Assembly (NCBI GenBank): GCA_002393555.1
Contig: DGSP01000030.1
Location: 1 to 13,057, forward strand
Origin: Prevotellaceae bacterium UBA4359
GTDB lineage: Bacteria > Bacteroidota > Bacteroidia > Bacteroidales > Bacteroidaceae
Direction: 5' to 3'
DNA: 13,057 nucleotides
The first letter of the stretch is position 1. Every line of letters starts with the position of its first letter. The translations under genes and the position numbers were made by a program. Positions 6,411 to 13,057 of the stretch are shown here, one piece after another. The notes under the pieces are model-generated. The model was not told the origin of the DNA and searched no databases. It was given only the letters and a program-made list of their open reading frames with translations.

Positions 6411-7334
6411 ATGGATATCAAGAAAGAACTGGATGCCATCTGGGATGACCCGCTGCTGAGCATCACCGAGAAAGAGGCGGAACTGTTTGACATTCCTGCC
6501 GACATGAAAAATGTGATGGAGGTGAGGAACAAGGCTGAGTATGTGGCTCAACGGAAACTGTGCGAGGACTTTGACTTGTACAAGGACCTGTTTGTGCAAG
6601 TGCATCGAGACTTGAAGAATGGGATGCGCAACTTGGTGAGAATATCGAAAACTGTCAATCTGCAAGCAGGGCATTTCTATTTCATAGACGGACAGATGTT
6701 ACTGCTGGAATATATCGGAGAGAAAAGAAAAAGCAGCAATTTTCTGCCTGACGCACGTACACGATGCATCTATGAGAACGGAACGGAATCGGACATTCTG
6801 CTTCAGACTCTGCGAAAGAATGTGGTGGGTAATGGCTATGCCGTGACAGAATTGCAGAAGGAGATGGAGAGCAAGTTCTTCAAACAACAGGATGTAGTTG
6901 ATGGGGACATGGTGACAGGATATGTCTATGTTTTGAAGTCGCTTTCGGAAGAGCCGAATATCCGTGGACAGAAGGACTTGTACAAAATCGGCTTCACAAG
7001 AAACACCGTGAAGGAACGGATTGTGAATGCTGAACATGAACCAACTTATCTAATGGCACCTGTCGAAATCGTGGCTACCTACCAAATGGTGAACCTGCAT
7101 TCACAGAAGTTTGAAGATTTGGTGCATCAGGTCTTAAAGAATGTGCAGTTTCATGTGACAGTCATAGATGACAATGGCATCAGCCATGAACCGAAAGAAT
7201 GGTTTGTAGTGCCTTTAACTATCGTTGATGCCATCATCCAAAGAATGATGGACGGAACAATCATTGATTATGTGTATAATCCGCAACTAAAATGTTTGGA
7301 GAGGATGAACCGCCCCTCTTTCTCAGTTCAATAG
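6411..7334 (+). CDS. GIY-YIG nuclease, T5orf172/Mug113 type
   Basis: 307 aa. The N-terminal ~160 residues contain the KEL-DDPLL motif (5-16) and an unassigned region with RTRCIYENGTESDILLQTLRK (116-136). The catalytic domain follows: GYVYVLKS (170-177) as the GIY strand, YKIGFT (191-196) as the YIG strand, VKERI with Arg203, FEDLVH with Glu235 and His239, and EWFVVPL (263-269) near the end. These are the marks of metal-dependent GIY-YIG endonucleases of the T5orf172 group. It is the last gene of the helicase operon, 4 bp after the small protein, and is the likely cutting subunit of the system. Its last 24 codons overlap the 3' end of the convergent outer-membrane protein gene, so the tail (about residues 295-307) may be non-native. 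Confidence 0.85.
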   Translation: MDIKKELDAIWDDPLLSITEKEAELFDIPADMKNVMEVRNKAEYVAQRKLCEDFDLYKDLFVQVHRDLKNGMRNLVRISKTVNLQAGHFYFIDGQMLLLEYIGEKRKSSNFLPDARTRCIYENGTESDILLQTLRKNVVGNGYAVTELQKEMESKFFKQQDVVDGDMVTGYVYVLKSLSEEPNIRGQKDLYKIGFTRNTVKERIVNAEHEPTYLMAPVEIVATYQMVNLHSQKFEDLVHQVLKNVQFHVTVIDDNGISHEPKEWFVVPLTIVDAIIQRMMDGTIIDYVYNPQLKCLERMNRPSFSVQ

Positions 7335-8616
7335 GATAACTCACCACAAATTCGGCAAAATCGGCTTTGGTGAGATGGGCTTTCACCTCGATGCCGGCGG
7401 TGAGGTTGTGGAGTTGCGGAATGGTGTAGTGAACACCTATCCGATTGAAATAGAAGGAATCATGCCGTCTGGAAAAATCGCCCATTTCATGATACAGGTA
7501 CACGCCTGCCCCTAATGCAAGCGACACATTGCCATAGAAGAAGGTGTGTTTGAGGTCGATGGCCACCGTCCAAGGACTATGCCGACAGTCTATGGCTTTC
7601 TCGATGTCTATGTCGCGAAGATGGGAGTAACTGGAGCAGTATTGCAGGTCGAGACCTGCCCCGAAGGCACCGATTCTGGCATAGCGATACATGATGTCGG
7701 CTTGCAGGGAGGCGACGGAATAGAGCGTGAAGTCTTCTTTATGCCAGTCGGGATGGTCTTTGGAAATCTGGAACTGGGTACGCTCCCAGTCTTCTATGCG
7801 TGTCTGCGCCCCTACACCTCCCTTGAAGTTCAAGTACCAGTAGGGCTTGAACTTGGGGGGGATGTAGGTGTGCTTCTGCCGAAGTAGCATGTCGTAGTAG
7901 GGATAATAGACCACACCAAGTGTGGGGCCGAGAATGTTGGCACTGCGGTTGGGTTGACGAGTGCTGCCGTTGCTGATGTGCCAATAGTCAAGACCGCCCT
8001 TGATGCCCCACGACGGGGCGATGCGGTAGGTGGCACTCAGACTTCCTCCTGCATAGAAGAGGATGTTGGAGCCTATCATGTCGTTATCGACGCTGGTCTG
8101 CTTGTCGTATTTGCTGGCCGAATAGCCCAGTCCTAAATTGACGCTAGCATCAAACTCCCATCGGGAACCCCGATAGAGAGGATAGGAAAATGAACCATAA
8201 ATGGCGAATGAGTTGCCTAATCGCGTGTTGTATGGAGCAATCTCATAAAAGTCGTCCCAAAGACCATCCCAACGCGGATAGTCTTCGTCGCGGTGCATGG
8301 TGACACCATTGTTCTTGCTGAATTTGCCTACAATGGAGAAGGTGGGATAGTGGTAGCCGTAAGCGTAGGCATCGCTGTCTGACGGCAGGCTCACATGGTT
8401 GAACTTGAAGGCCCAAGAATAGTCCGACTTTCCTTTGATGTAGGCTTTCTGAAACTTGTCCAGTTTGAGAATCTGTCCTACCTGCATCTCTGCTTCGTAG
8501 CCCCAATGTCTGGGACGGGGCGTATACACACACGCCAAGGTGTCTGTCATGGCAGACTGAGCATGTGCCTTCCAACTCAACAGTATGCAGCATAGAACAA
8601 CAAAAAACCTCGTCAT
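7261..8616 (-). CDS. PagL-like outer-membrane beta-barrel (acyloxyacyl hydrolase family)
   Basis: 451 aa. A signal peptide is clear (MTRFFVVLCCILLSWKAHA, cleavage near residues 19-20). Alternating aromatic and polar strands throughout indicate an outer-membrane barrel. The segment DYWHISNGSTRQPN (210-223) matches the H-x-S-N core of PagL-type lipid A 3-O-deacylases, giving His213 and Ser215 as catalytic candidates. PagL also needs an acidic residue about 12 positions after the serine; by simple counting that is Asn227 here, so deacylase activity is doubtful without an alignment. It is twice the length of PagL, so a second barrel half or fusion is possible. The start lies 8 bp after the era stop. 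The C-terminal ~20 residues (RGGSSSPN...) look unlike a barrel end and overlap the GIY-YIG gene. Confidence 0.7.
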   Translation of the reverse strand: MTRFFVVLCCILLSWKAHAQSAMTDTLACVYTPRPRHWGYEAEMQVGQILKLDKFQKAYIKGKSDYSWAFKFNHVSLPSDSDAYAYGYHYPTFSIVGKFSKNNGVTMHRDEDYPRWDGLWDDFYEIAPYNTRLGNSFAIYGSFSYPLYRGSRWEFDASVNLGLGYSASKYDKQTSVDNDMIGSNILFYAGGSLSATYRIAPSWGIKGGLDYWHISNGSTRQPNRSANILGPTLGVVYYPYYDMLLRQKHTYIPPKFKPYWYLNFKGGVGAQTRIEDWERTQFQISKDHPDWHKEDFTLYSVASLQADIMYRYARIGAFGAGLDLQYCSSYSHLRDIDIEKAIDCRHSPWTVAIDLKHTFFYGNVSLALGAGVYLYHEMGDFSRRHDSFYFNRIGVHYTIPQLHNLTAGIEVKAHLTKADFAEFVVSYPIELRKRGGSSSPNILVADYTHNQ

Positions 8617-8624
8617 CTATCCTA

Positions 8625-9506
8625 TCATTCTGGATTATATCCAAACAAGTTCAGTTCTTTGGTAGAGTTGCGCCAATCCTTGTCAACCTTGACGAAGGTC
8701 TCCAGATAGATGCTTTTGCCAAAGAATTTTTCGAGGCTCTTGCGGGCTTCGGTGGCGACTTTCTTGAGTGCCTTGCCTTGATGGCCAATGATGATACCCT
8801 TCTGCGAGTCGCGCTCCACATAGATGACCGCGTTGATGTGGATGTGGGTTTTGTCTTCCTTGAAACTCTCCACACCCACCTCGACAGAATAAGGGATTTC
8901 CTTGTCGTAGTAGAGAAGAATCTTTTCACGGATGATTTCTGCAACAAAGAACTTGGCTGGCTTGTCGGTCAACTGGTCTTTGTCAAAATAGGGAGGACAC
9001 TCGGGCAAGAGTTCCTTGATGCGGTTCAGAACAGGCTGGATGTTGAACTTGTGCAGAGCCGATATGGGCAGGATTTCGGCTTTCGGAAGAAGTTCGTGCC
9101 ACCGCTCGACAAGGGCCGTCAGGTCTTTCTCGTTGGACAGGTCTATCTTGTTGATGAGCACAAGCACAGGCACTTCCATCCGAGCCACTTTTGCCAAGAA
9201 ATCGGCGTTTTTGTCAGCAGTCTCCTGTGGGTCGGTCACGTAGAGCAACACGTCGGCATCGACCAAGGCACTCTCGGAGAAGGCCAGCATGGACTCTTGC
9301 AACTTGTAGTTGGGCTTCAGCACACCTGGCGTGTCGGAAAAGACAATCTGTGCATCATCGTCGTTGATGATGCCCATGATGCGATGACGAGTTGTCTGGG
9401 CCTTGAAGGTGGCGATGGAGATGCGCTCGCCTACCAGGAGGTTCATAAGTGTAGATTTGCCCACATTGGGATTGCCCACGATATTTACAAAACCTGATTT
9501 GTGCAT
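8625..9506 (-). CDS. era: GTPase Era, 30S ribosome assembly factor
   Basis: 293 aa, full length. The GTPase domain has G1 GNPNVGKS (11-18), G2 QTTRHR (37-42), G3 DTPG (58-61), G4 NKID (119-122) and G5 SAL (149-151). The C-terminal KH domain follows, with the GxxG loop GHQG (241-244). Era binds the 3' end of 16S rRNA and helps 30S maturation, acting at the membrane-cytosol interface. It follows fabH at 162 bp, an interval holding an inverted repeat, and precedes the barrel protein gene by 8 bp. Confidence 0.97.
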   Translation of the reverse strand: MHKSGFVNIVGNPNVGKSTLMNLLVGERISIATFKAQTTRHRIMGIINDDDAQIVFSDTPGVLKPNYKLQESMLAFSESALVDADVLLYVTDPQETADKNADFLAKVARMEVPVLVLINKIDLSNEKDLTALVERWHELLPKAEILPISALHKFNIQPVLNRIKELLPECPPYFDKDQLTDKPAKFFVAEIIREKILLYYDKEIPYSVEVGVESFKEDKTHIHINAVIYVERDSQKGIIIGHQGKALKKVATEARKSLEKFFGKSIYLETFVKVDKDWRNSTKELNLFGYNPE

Positions 9507-9568
9507 GTAATTCTCTGAACGTGAATGGATAAAAACAAAAAAATGGAAAAGAAATGAAAGATAAAGAA

Positions 9569-9657
9569 AAAAGTGAAGAGTGAAAAGTGAGAAATCTGTG
9601 TTACATCCCTTCCAAGCAGGTGTAACTTGGATTTTTCACTTTTCACTCTTCACTTTT
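9569..9657. repeat. Long inverted repeat between fabH and era
   Basis: AAGTGAAGAGTGAAAAGTGA (9571-9590) has an exact reverse complement at 9636-9655. With one G-T pair the arms extend to 26 bp (9569-9594 and 9632-9657). The right arm is followed by another TTCACTC. The loop carries GTTACA (9600-9605) and TGTAAC (9621-9626), the same half-sites as the array at 317-401 but 15 bp apart. The repetitive GTGAAGAGTGAAAA composition is typical of dispersed intergenic repeats in Bacteroidales. In the fabH-era mRNA it would form a stable hairpin, possibly a processing or attenuation site. Confidence 0.85.
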
Positions 9658-9668
9658 CACTCAAAATA

Positions 9669-10751
9669 TTACTTCCTACCTCTCTTGGCATACCACTCTT
9701 CGCGACTGATTACACCTTCCTTGTAGAATTCGGCTGGTGTATCGGCAAACTTGCTGCCATCGTAGCCCCAAATCATGTAACTTGCGCCCCATGTGAAACC
9801 GGCACCGAAGGCCGTGAAGATGAGTTTATCGCCTTTCTTGAGTTGGGGTTCATACTCCCAGAGGCAAAGCGGAAGGGTACCACCAGAGGTGTTGGCCATG
9901 TGGTCGATGTTAATCATCACGTGTTCTTCCTCCACACCGATGCGGCGGGCCACAGCACTTTCGATGCGCACATTGGCCTGATGAGGAACAATCCATGCAA
10001 TGTCATCTTTGGTGAGATTGTTGCGCTTGGCCACCAGTTCAACGGCATCGGACATGTCTGTCACGGCATGCTTGAACACCGCACGGCCTTCCTGATAGAC
10101 GAAGTGGAGCCGTTGGTCAACAGTCTCGTGACTGGGCATGTTGGCGGAACCACCTGCTGCCATGTGAAGGTTTTCGTATCCCTTACCATCGACACGTAAG
10201 TAACTGTCCATCAGTCCATAGTCTTCTTCCGTAGCCTCCATCATCACACAGGCTGCACCGTCTCCAAAGATGGGACAAGTGTTACGGTCCTGATAGTTAG
10301 TCATGGACGACATGTGGTCGCCTCCGCACACGATGATGCGCTTGTAGCGTCCGCTGCGGATGAAGTTTGCACCCGTCTCCATGGCATAGAGGAAACCTGC
10401 ACAGGCAGCCTCCATGTCGAAACCAAAGGCATGCTTCAGGTCGAGATTGCCAATGATGAGCGAAGCGGTGGAAGGGAAATGATAGTCGGGGGTTGTCGTT
10501 GCAACAATCACAGCCTCAATGGAATCGGGGTCGGCTCCAGTCTTGTCGAGCAACTGCTTGACAGCCTTGGTCATCATGAACGAGGTGCCAACACCTTCTT
10601 CAGGCTTCAAGATATGACGGGTTTTCACACCAATACGTTCCATAATCCACTCGTCGCTGGTCTCAACGATAGTGGACATCTCCTCGTTGTCGAGGATGTA
10701 TGTAGGAACCCATCCACCTACACCTGTTATAACGGCATTGATTTTTCCCAT
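9669..10751 (-). CDS. fabH: Beta-ketoacyl-ACP synthase III (FabH)
   Basis: 360 aa. FabH condenses acetyl-CoA (or a branched primer) with malonyl-ACP to start fatty-acid synthesis. The Cys-His-Asn triad is visible: Cys117 in EAACAGF, His257 in PHQAN, and Asn287 in NTSGGTLP, where many FabH proteins have NTSAAT. The N-terminal ITGVGGWVP and DEWI-ERIG-KTRH motifs (33-46) are also typical. A C-terminal ~30-aa tail (ADTPAEFYKEGVISREEWYAKRGRK) extends past the usual thiolase fold. It lies 14 bp after rpmF, the classic rpmF-fabH link between ribosome and lipid synthesis. Confidence 0.96.
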   Translation of the reverse strand: MGKINAVITGVGGWVPTYILDNEEMSTIVETSDEWIMERIGVKTRHILKPEEGVGTSFMMTKAVKQLLDKTGADPDSIEAVIVATTTPDYHFPSTASLIIGNLDLKHAFGFDMEAACAGFLYAMETGANFIRSGRYKRIIVCGGDHMSSMTNYQDRNTCPIFGDGAACVMMEATEEDYGLMDSYLRVDGKGYENLHMAAGGSANMPSHETVDQRLHFVYQEGRAVFKHAVTDMSDAVELVAKRNNLTKDDIAWIVPHQANVRIESAVARRIGVEEEHVMINIDHMANTSGGTLPLCLWEYEPQLKKGDKLIFTAFGAGFTWGASYMIWGYDGSKFADTPAEFYKEGVISREEWYAKRGRK

Positions 10752-10765
10752 AAGAAAGGATGATT

Positions 10766-10951
10766 TTAGATTGCAGCCTCTTTTTCAATAGCCACTTTCC
10801 CACGATAGTAACCGCAAGCAGGACATACCGTGTGATATACGTAGAATTCACCACAGTTTGGACAAACTGCCAATGTTGGAGCAACTGCTACGTCATGAGT
10901 TCTTCTTTTTCTTGTACGAGTCTTTGACTGTCTTCTTTTAGGATGTGCCAT
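10766..10951 (-). CDS. rpmF: 50S ribosomal protein L32
   Basis: 61 aa, typical length. It begins MAHPKRRQSKTRTRKRRTH, the highly conserved basic L32 N-terminus, and has the zinc-ribbon CPNCGEFYVYHTVCPACGYY with four cysteines (30, 33, 43, 46). It is a component of the large ribosomal subunit. It is placed between yceD and fabH as in many bacteria, 15 bp after yceD. Confidence 0.97.
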   Translation of the reverse strand: MAHPKRRQSKTRTRKRRTHDVAVAPTLAVCPNCGEFYVYHTVCPACGYYRGKVAIEKEAAI

Positions 10952-10966
10952 TTTCTTTTATAAATT

Positions 10967-11539
10967 TTATAGTTTGTTTTTTAGTTGTTTCAGTGCTGCC
11001 CAACGACTATCGACGGGTTCGTCGGAATCCGAACCAGTCAACACGTCTCGCGCATCACCCAAAGGTGAATCTTCCTGCTCATCATCGTATGCTCCACTTC
11101 GGGTGGATTGATGCCTGCTGAGTTCAAGCATCATCGCTTCGTCACATTTCCCAGGTTCGTGACTGCACGTCATCGGCATGCTGAGCACTATAAATTCGTA
11201 GATGAACTGTGCAAGATCAAGATAACCTTCGGCCTCAGACACCACCACACAGTCACCCTCGTCGGCATACTCTTGTCCCAGTTTCACGTTCAGAACATCG
11301 TCAGCCTCAATCCGCAATTCGAGGTCTGACAAACAACGGTCGCACGGAACAATAACGGTGCCAACGCTATGGATTTGGAACTTAAAGACCGCACCAGCAC
11401 TCAAGCAAGCCACCGTTGTGTGAATTTTACCGCGCTGAATGAGTCCGTCGATTTTAGCGAAGAAAGAATCACCAATCTCATACTCGAAGGTTTTTCCTCC
11501 CAGCCCAGAACTCAATAAATCAATCTTATAAGTATCCAT
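10967..11539 (-). CDS. yceD: YceD/DUF177 family protein
   Basis: 190 aa from ATG 11539. The DUF177 signature CDRCL (66-70) and the late motif DSRWAALKQLKNKL at the C-terminus are present, as is a second Cys pair around SMPMTCSHEPGKCDEAM. YceD-family proteins are usually encoded just before rpmF and are linked to 23S rRNA/ribosome assembly; the precise role here is inferred from context. The frame is open to a TTG at 11560, but that codon lies within the -7 promoter element, so it cannot be the start. ATG 11548 is possible; 11539 gives MDTYKIDL, the usual beginning. Confidence 0.9.
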   Translation of the reverse strand: MDTYKIDLLSSGLGGKTFEYEIGDSFFAKIDGLIQRGKIHTTVACLSAGAVFKFQIHSVGTVIVPCDRCLSDLELRIEADDVLNVKLGQEYADEGDCVVVSEAEGYLDLAQFIYEFIVLSMPMTCSHEPGKCDEAMMLELSRHQSTRSGAYDDEQEDSPLGDARDVLTGSDSDEPVDSRWAALKQLKNKL

Positions 11540-11557
11540 TATACCCATTTTGGAATG

Positions 11558-11565
11558 CAAAGGTA
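11558..11565 (-). promoter_or_regulatory. Promoter -7 element of the yceD-rpmF-fabH-era operon
   Basis: The - strand reads TACCTTTG here, a full match to TAnnTTTG, followed by GCA as is common in Bacteroidales. Transcription should begin about 11550, giving a very short leader before yceD at 11539. No good -33 TTTG is seen 19-21 bp upstream. Confidence 0.65.
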
Positions 11566-11589
11566 CAAATTTATTTGATAACTATGATG

Positions 11590-11632
11590 AAAAAGCGGCA
11601 ACTTTTTCAGTTCTGAACCGAAATTCAGCCGC
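11590..11632 (-). terminator. Intrinsic terminator after the histidine kinase gene
   Basis: On the - strand GCGGC (complement of 11628-11632) pairs with GCCGC (complement of 11595-11599), with an inner stem CTGAA/TTCAG (11613-11617/11624-11628), and is followed by TTTTT (complement of 11590-11594). It lies 12 bp after the kinase stop and before the yceD promoter, so it separates the two units. Confidence 0.6.
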
Positions 11633-11644
11633 ACAAAGGGCTTT

Positions 11645-12826
11645 TTAGAGGTCTGAAGTGCCTTTTGGTATCTCAATTCGGAAAGTAGTACCCACACCCA
11701 ACTCAGAGTCTTTCACATAGATTTTACCTTTGTGATACTCCTCTACTATGCGCTTGGCCAGCGACAAGCCAAGCCCCCAACCCCGTTCTTTTGTGGTGAA
11801 GCCGGGCTTAAAAACCGAGTTGAAATTAGACTTAGGAATACCCTTGCCTGTATCTTGCACTTCTACATACACAAACTTTTCATCTTCATACACATATAAA
11901 TCAATCCTACCTGCCCCCCCCATTGCATCGACTGCATTCTTGCAAAGATTTTCGGCTACCCACTCAAACAGACTGGGAATGAGACTTGCAATGACAGGTT
12001 CAGAAGGAAAATGAGTAGTAATTATCACCTTGCTGGAAGTGCGCTTGTCCATATAGGCCACCACACGTTGAAGCATCTCCAACACATCCTCTGGCTTGGG
12101 TTCAGGGATAGACCCAATCTTAGAAAACCGTTCGGCTATACGTTCCAAACGCTTCACATCTTTCTCCATTTCTGGCAGGAGGACATCATCAGGATAGTTC
12201 TCTTTCAGCACTTCAAGCCATGCAGTCATGCTAGAAATAGGCGTACCCAACTGATGAGCCGTTTCCTTGGAAAGCCCCACCCACACTCGGTTCTGCTCGG
12301 CACGCATGGCCGAAAACATAGCAAAGATGGCTATAAGCACAAACAAGACAACCACACCAATCTGGATGTAAGGATAAATAGCCAACCGCTTTAACATCAG
12401 CGACTCATCATAACAAATGCTTATATAGTCATTATGAGCATACTCTTGAGGAGTGTCTATCCTGATAGAACGTCCTTTACGGATATACTCCTTAGCCAAT
12501 GCCGTCAGGTAAGCGACCGAATCATTCGTCGAAGAATAAGATTTCTGGATATTCCGAGAGGACAACACTTTTCCCTCCTTATTCACCAAAATCACAGGAA
12601 TAGTATGATTGCCATTTATTACTTTCAGCACCAAATTCATGTCCGTATTCTCATCAGCCGCATTCAACGACCGCATCGCCTCAGCCCACACTTCCATCCG
12701 CAACCGTTCTTCTTCCTCCAAATCTGAAATCAAATAATTGGAAATAACCAACGAACCGATAGCGATCACCACAGCCGCCATCACCAACACATATCTTATA
12801 TTACGTATTCTATCAAACACTTGCAT
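11645..12826 (-). CDS. Membrane sensor histidine kinase
   Basis: 393 aa from ATG 12826 (MQVFDRIRNIRYVLVM); an in-frame ATG 13 codons upstream (12865) is possible but adds residues unlike a membrane anchor. Two membrane segments (about 11-33 and 153-174) flank an extracytoplasmic sensor region of about 120 aa with no recognised fold. The H-box is SKETAHQLGTPISSM with His191, the AHQLGTP form common in Bacteroidetes rather than HELRTP. The N-box ENLCKNAVDAM (292-302), G1 DTGKGIP (325-331) and G2 GWGLGLSLAKRI (349-360) complete the ATPase domain. No response regulator is in the window, so its partner must be elsewhere or just outside. The signal is unknown. Confidence 0.9.
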   Translation of the reverse strand: MQVFDRIRNIRYVLVMAAVVIAIGSLVISNYLISDLEEEERLRMEVWAEAMRSLNAADENTDMNLVLKVINGNHTIPVILVNKEGKVLSSRNIQKSYSSTNDSVAYLTALAKEYIRKGRSIRIDTPQEYAHNDYISICYDESLMLKRLAIYPYIQIGVVVLFVLIAIFAMFSAMRAEQNRVWVGLSKETAHQLGTPISSMTAWLEVLKENYPDDVLLPEMEKDVKRLERIAERFSKIGSIPEPKPEDVLEMLQRVVAYMDKRTSSKVIITTHFPSEPVIASLIPSLFEWVAENLCKNAVDAMGGAGRIDLYVYEDEKFVYVEVQDTGKGIPKSNFNSVFKPGFTTKERGWGLGLSLAKRIVEEYHKGKIYVKDSELGVGTTFRIEIPKGTSDL

Positions 12827-13057
12827 ACCTCTATAACGAAAAAAATCCCCACTTATTGTATTCACTCTCAGTCCGATTCACCCACATCCCCTCCATACCA
12901 CTCCACACGTCCCCCCTCAAAACCTCATTCATCCGCCACAGTCTCCCCGTCATGTCTGTTGCGGCACCGCCGCAACAAAATCCCACACAAATACACCCCC
13001 AAAAAATCCCCCAAACCACCATGCCGTGACAGCAAAGATGCTGCAGGCAAAGAAAAA
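12827..13057. other. Intergenic, C-rich on the + strand, with one palindrome
   Basis: About 230 bp upstream of the kinase gene with no supported coding region. It contains a perfect 8-bp stem GTTGCGGC-ACC-GCCGCAAC at 12958-12976 with no T run on either side, so it is not a typical terminator. No TAnnTTTG promoter element for the kinase was found on the - strand here. Confidence 0.55.

Noticed and set aside
5631..6674. 347-codon open frame on the - strand across the helicase end and the two downstream genes
   Set aside because: No domain, His/Gln/Leu-rich product, fully antisense to three genes with good motifs and coupled starts.
8565..9497. 310-codon open frame on the + strand across era
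   Set aside because: It is antisense to a textbook Era GTPase with all G motifs and the KH domain.
12958..12976. Perfect 8-bp stem as a terminator
   Set aside because: There is no T run after the stem on either strand.
1..13057. Integrase, transposase or tRNA marking the island ends
   Set aside because: No such gene and no flanking direct repeat was found in the window; the island limits are inferred only from gene content and the overlap at 7261-7334.

Overview
The window looks like a chromosomal segment of a Bacteroidales bacterium, most likely a Prevotella-like genus. This rests on promoters of the Bacteroidetes type (-7 TAnnTTTG, -33 TTTG), almost no Shine-Dalgarno sequences, the gene order yceD-rpmF-fabH-era, and a histidine kinase with the AHQLGTP H-box. 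Genus is an inference; Bacteroidales is fairly firm.

Left part (1-779) has no convincing gene but is rich in structure. It holds a hairpin that may be a terminator, an array of four 16-bp palindromes (TGTTACA-NN-TGTAACA) at an exact 23-bp period (317-401), a TACCTTTG promoter (469-476), and about 240 nt that folds into successive hairpins, one about 122 nt long. This may be the leader of the methyltransferase gene or a separate small RNA.

Centre (780-7334) is a defence island. It encodes a 916-aa MmeI-like adenine methyltransferase whose N-terminal nuclease motif is not visible, then (on the + strand again after an inserted YoeB-type toxin-antitoxin pair on the - strand) an SF2 helicase, a 74-aa protein and a T5orf172-type GIY-YIG nuclease in a tightly coupled operon. 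My reading is a multi-subunit restriction-modification system: the methyltransferase gives specificity and protection, the helicase translocates or remodels DNA, and the GIY-YIG protein cuts. The methyltransferase has an AT-rich centre between GC-rich ends, as expected if the target-recognition part has been exchanged by recombination.

Right part (7261-13057) is ordinary chromosome on the - strand: a sensor histidine kinase with its own terminator, then a core operon of yceD (DUF177), rpmF, fabH, era and a PagL-like outer-membrane protein gene. The 3' end of the latter overlaps the 3' end of the GIY-YIG gene by 74 bp, so this is the right edge of the island. A 26-bp inverted repeat sits between fabH and era.
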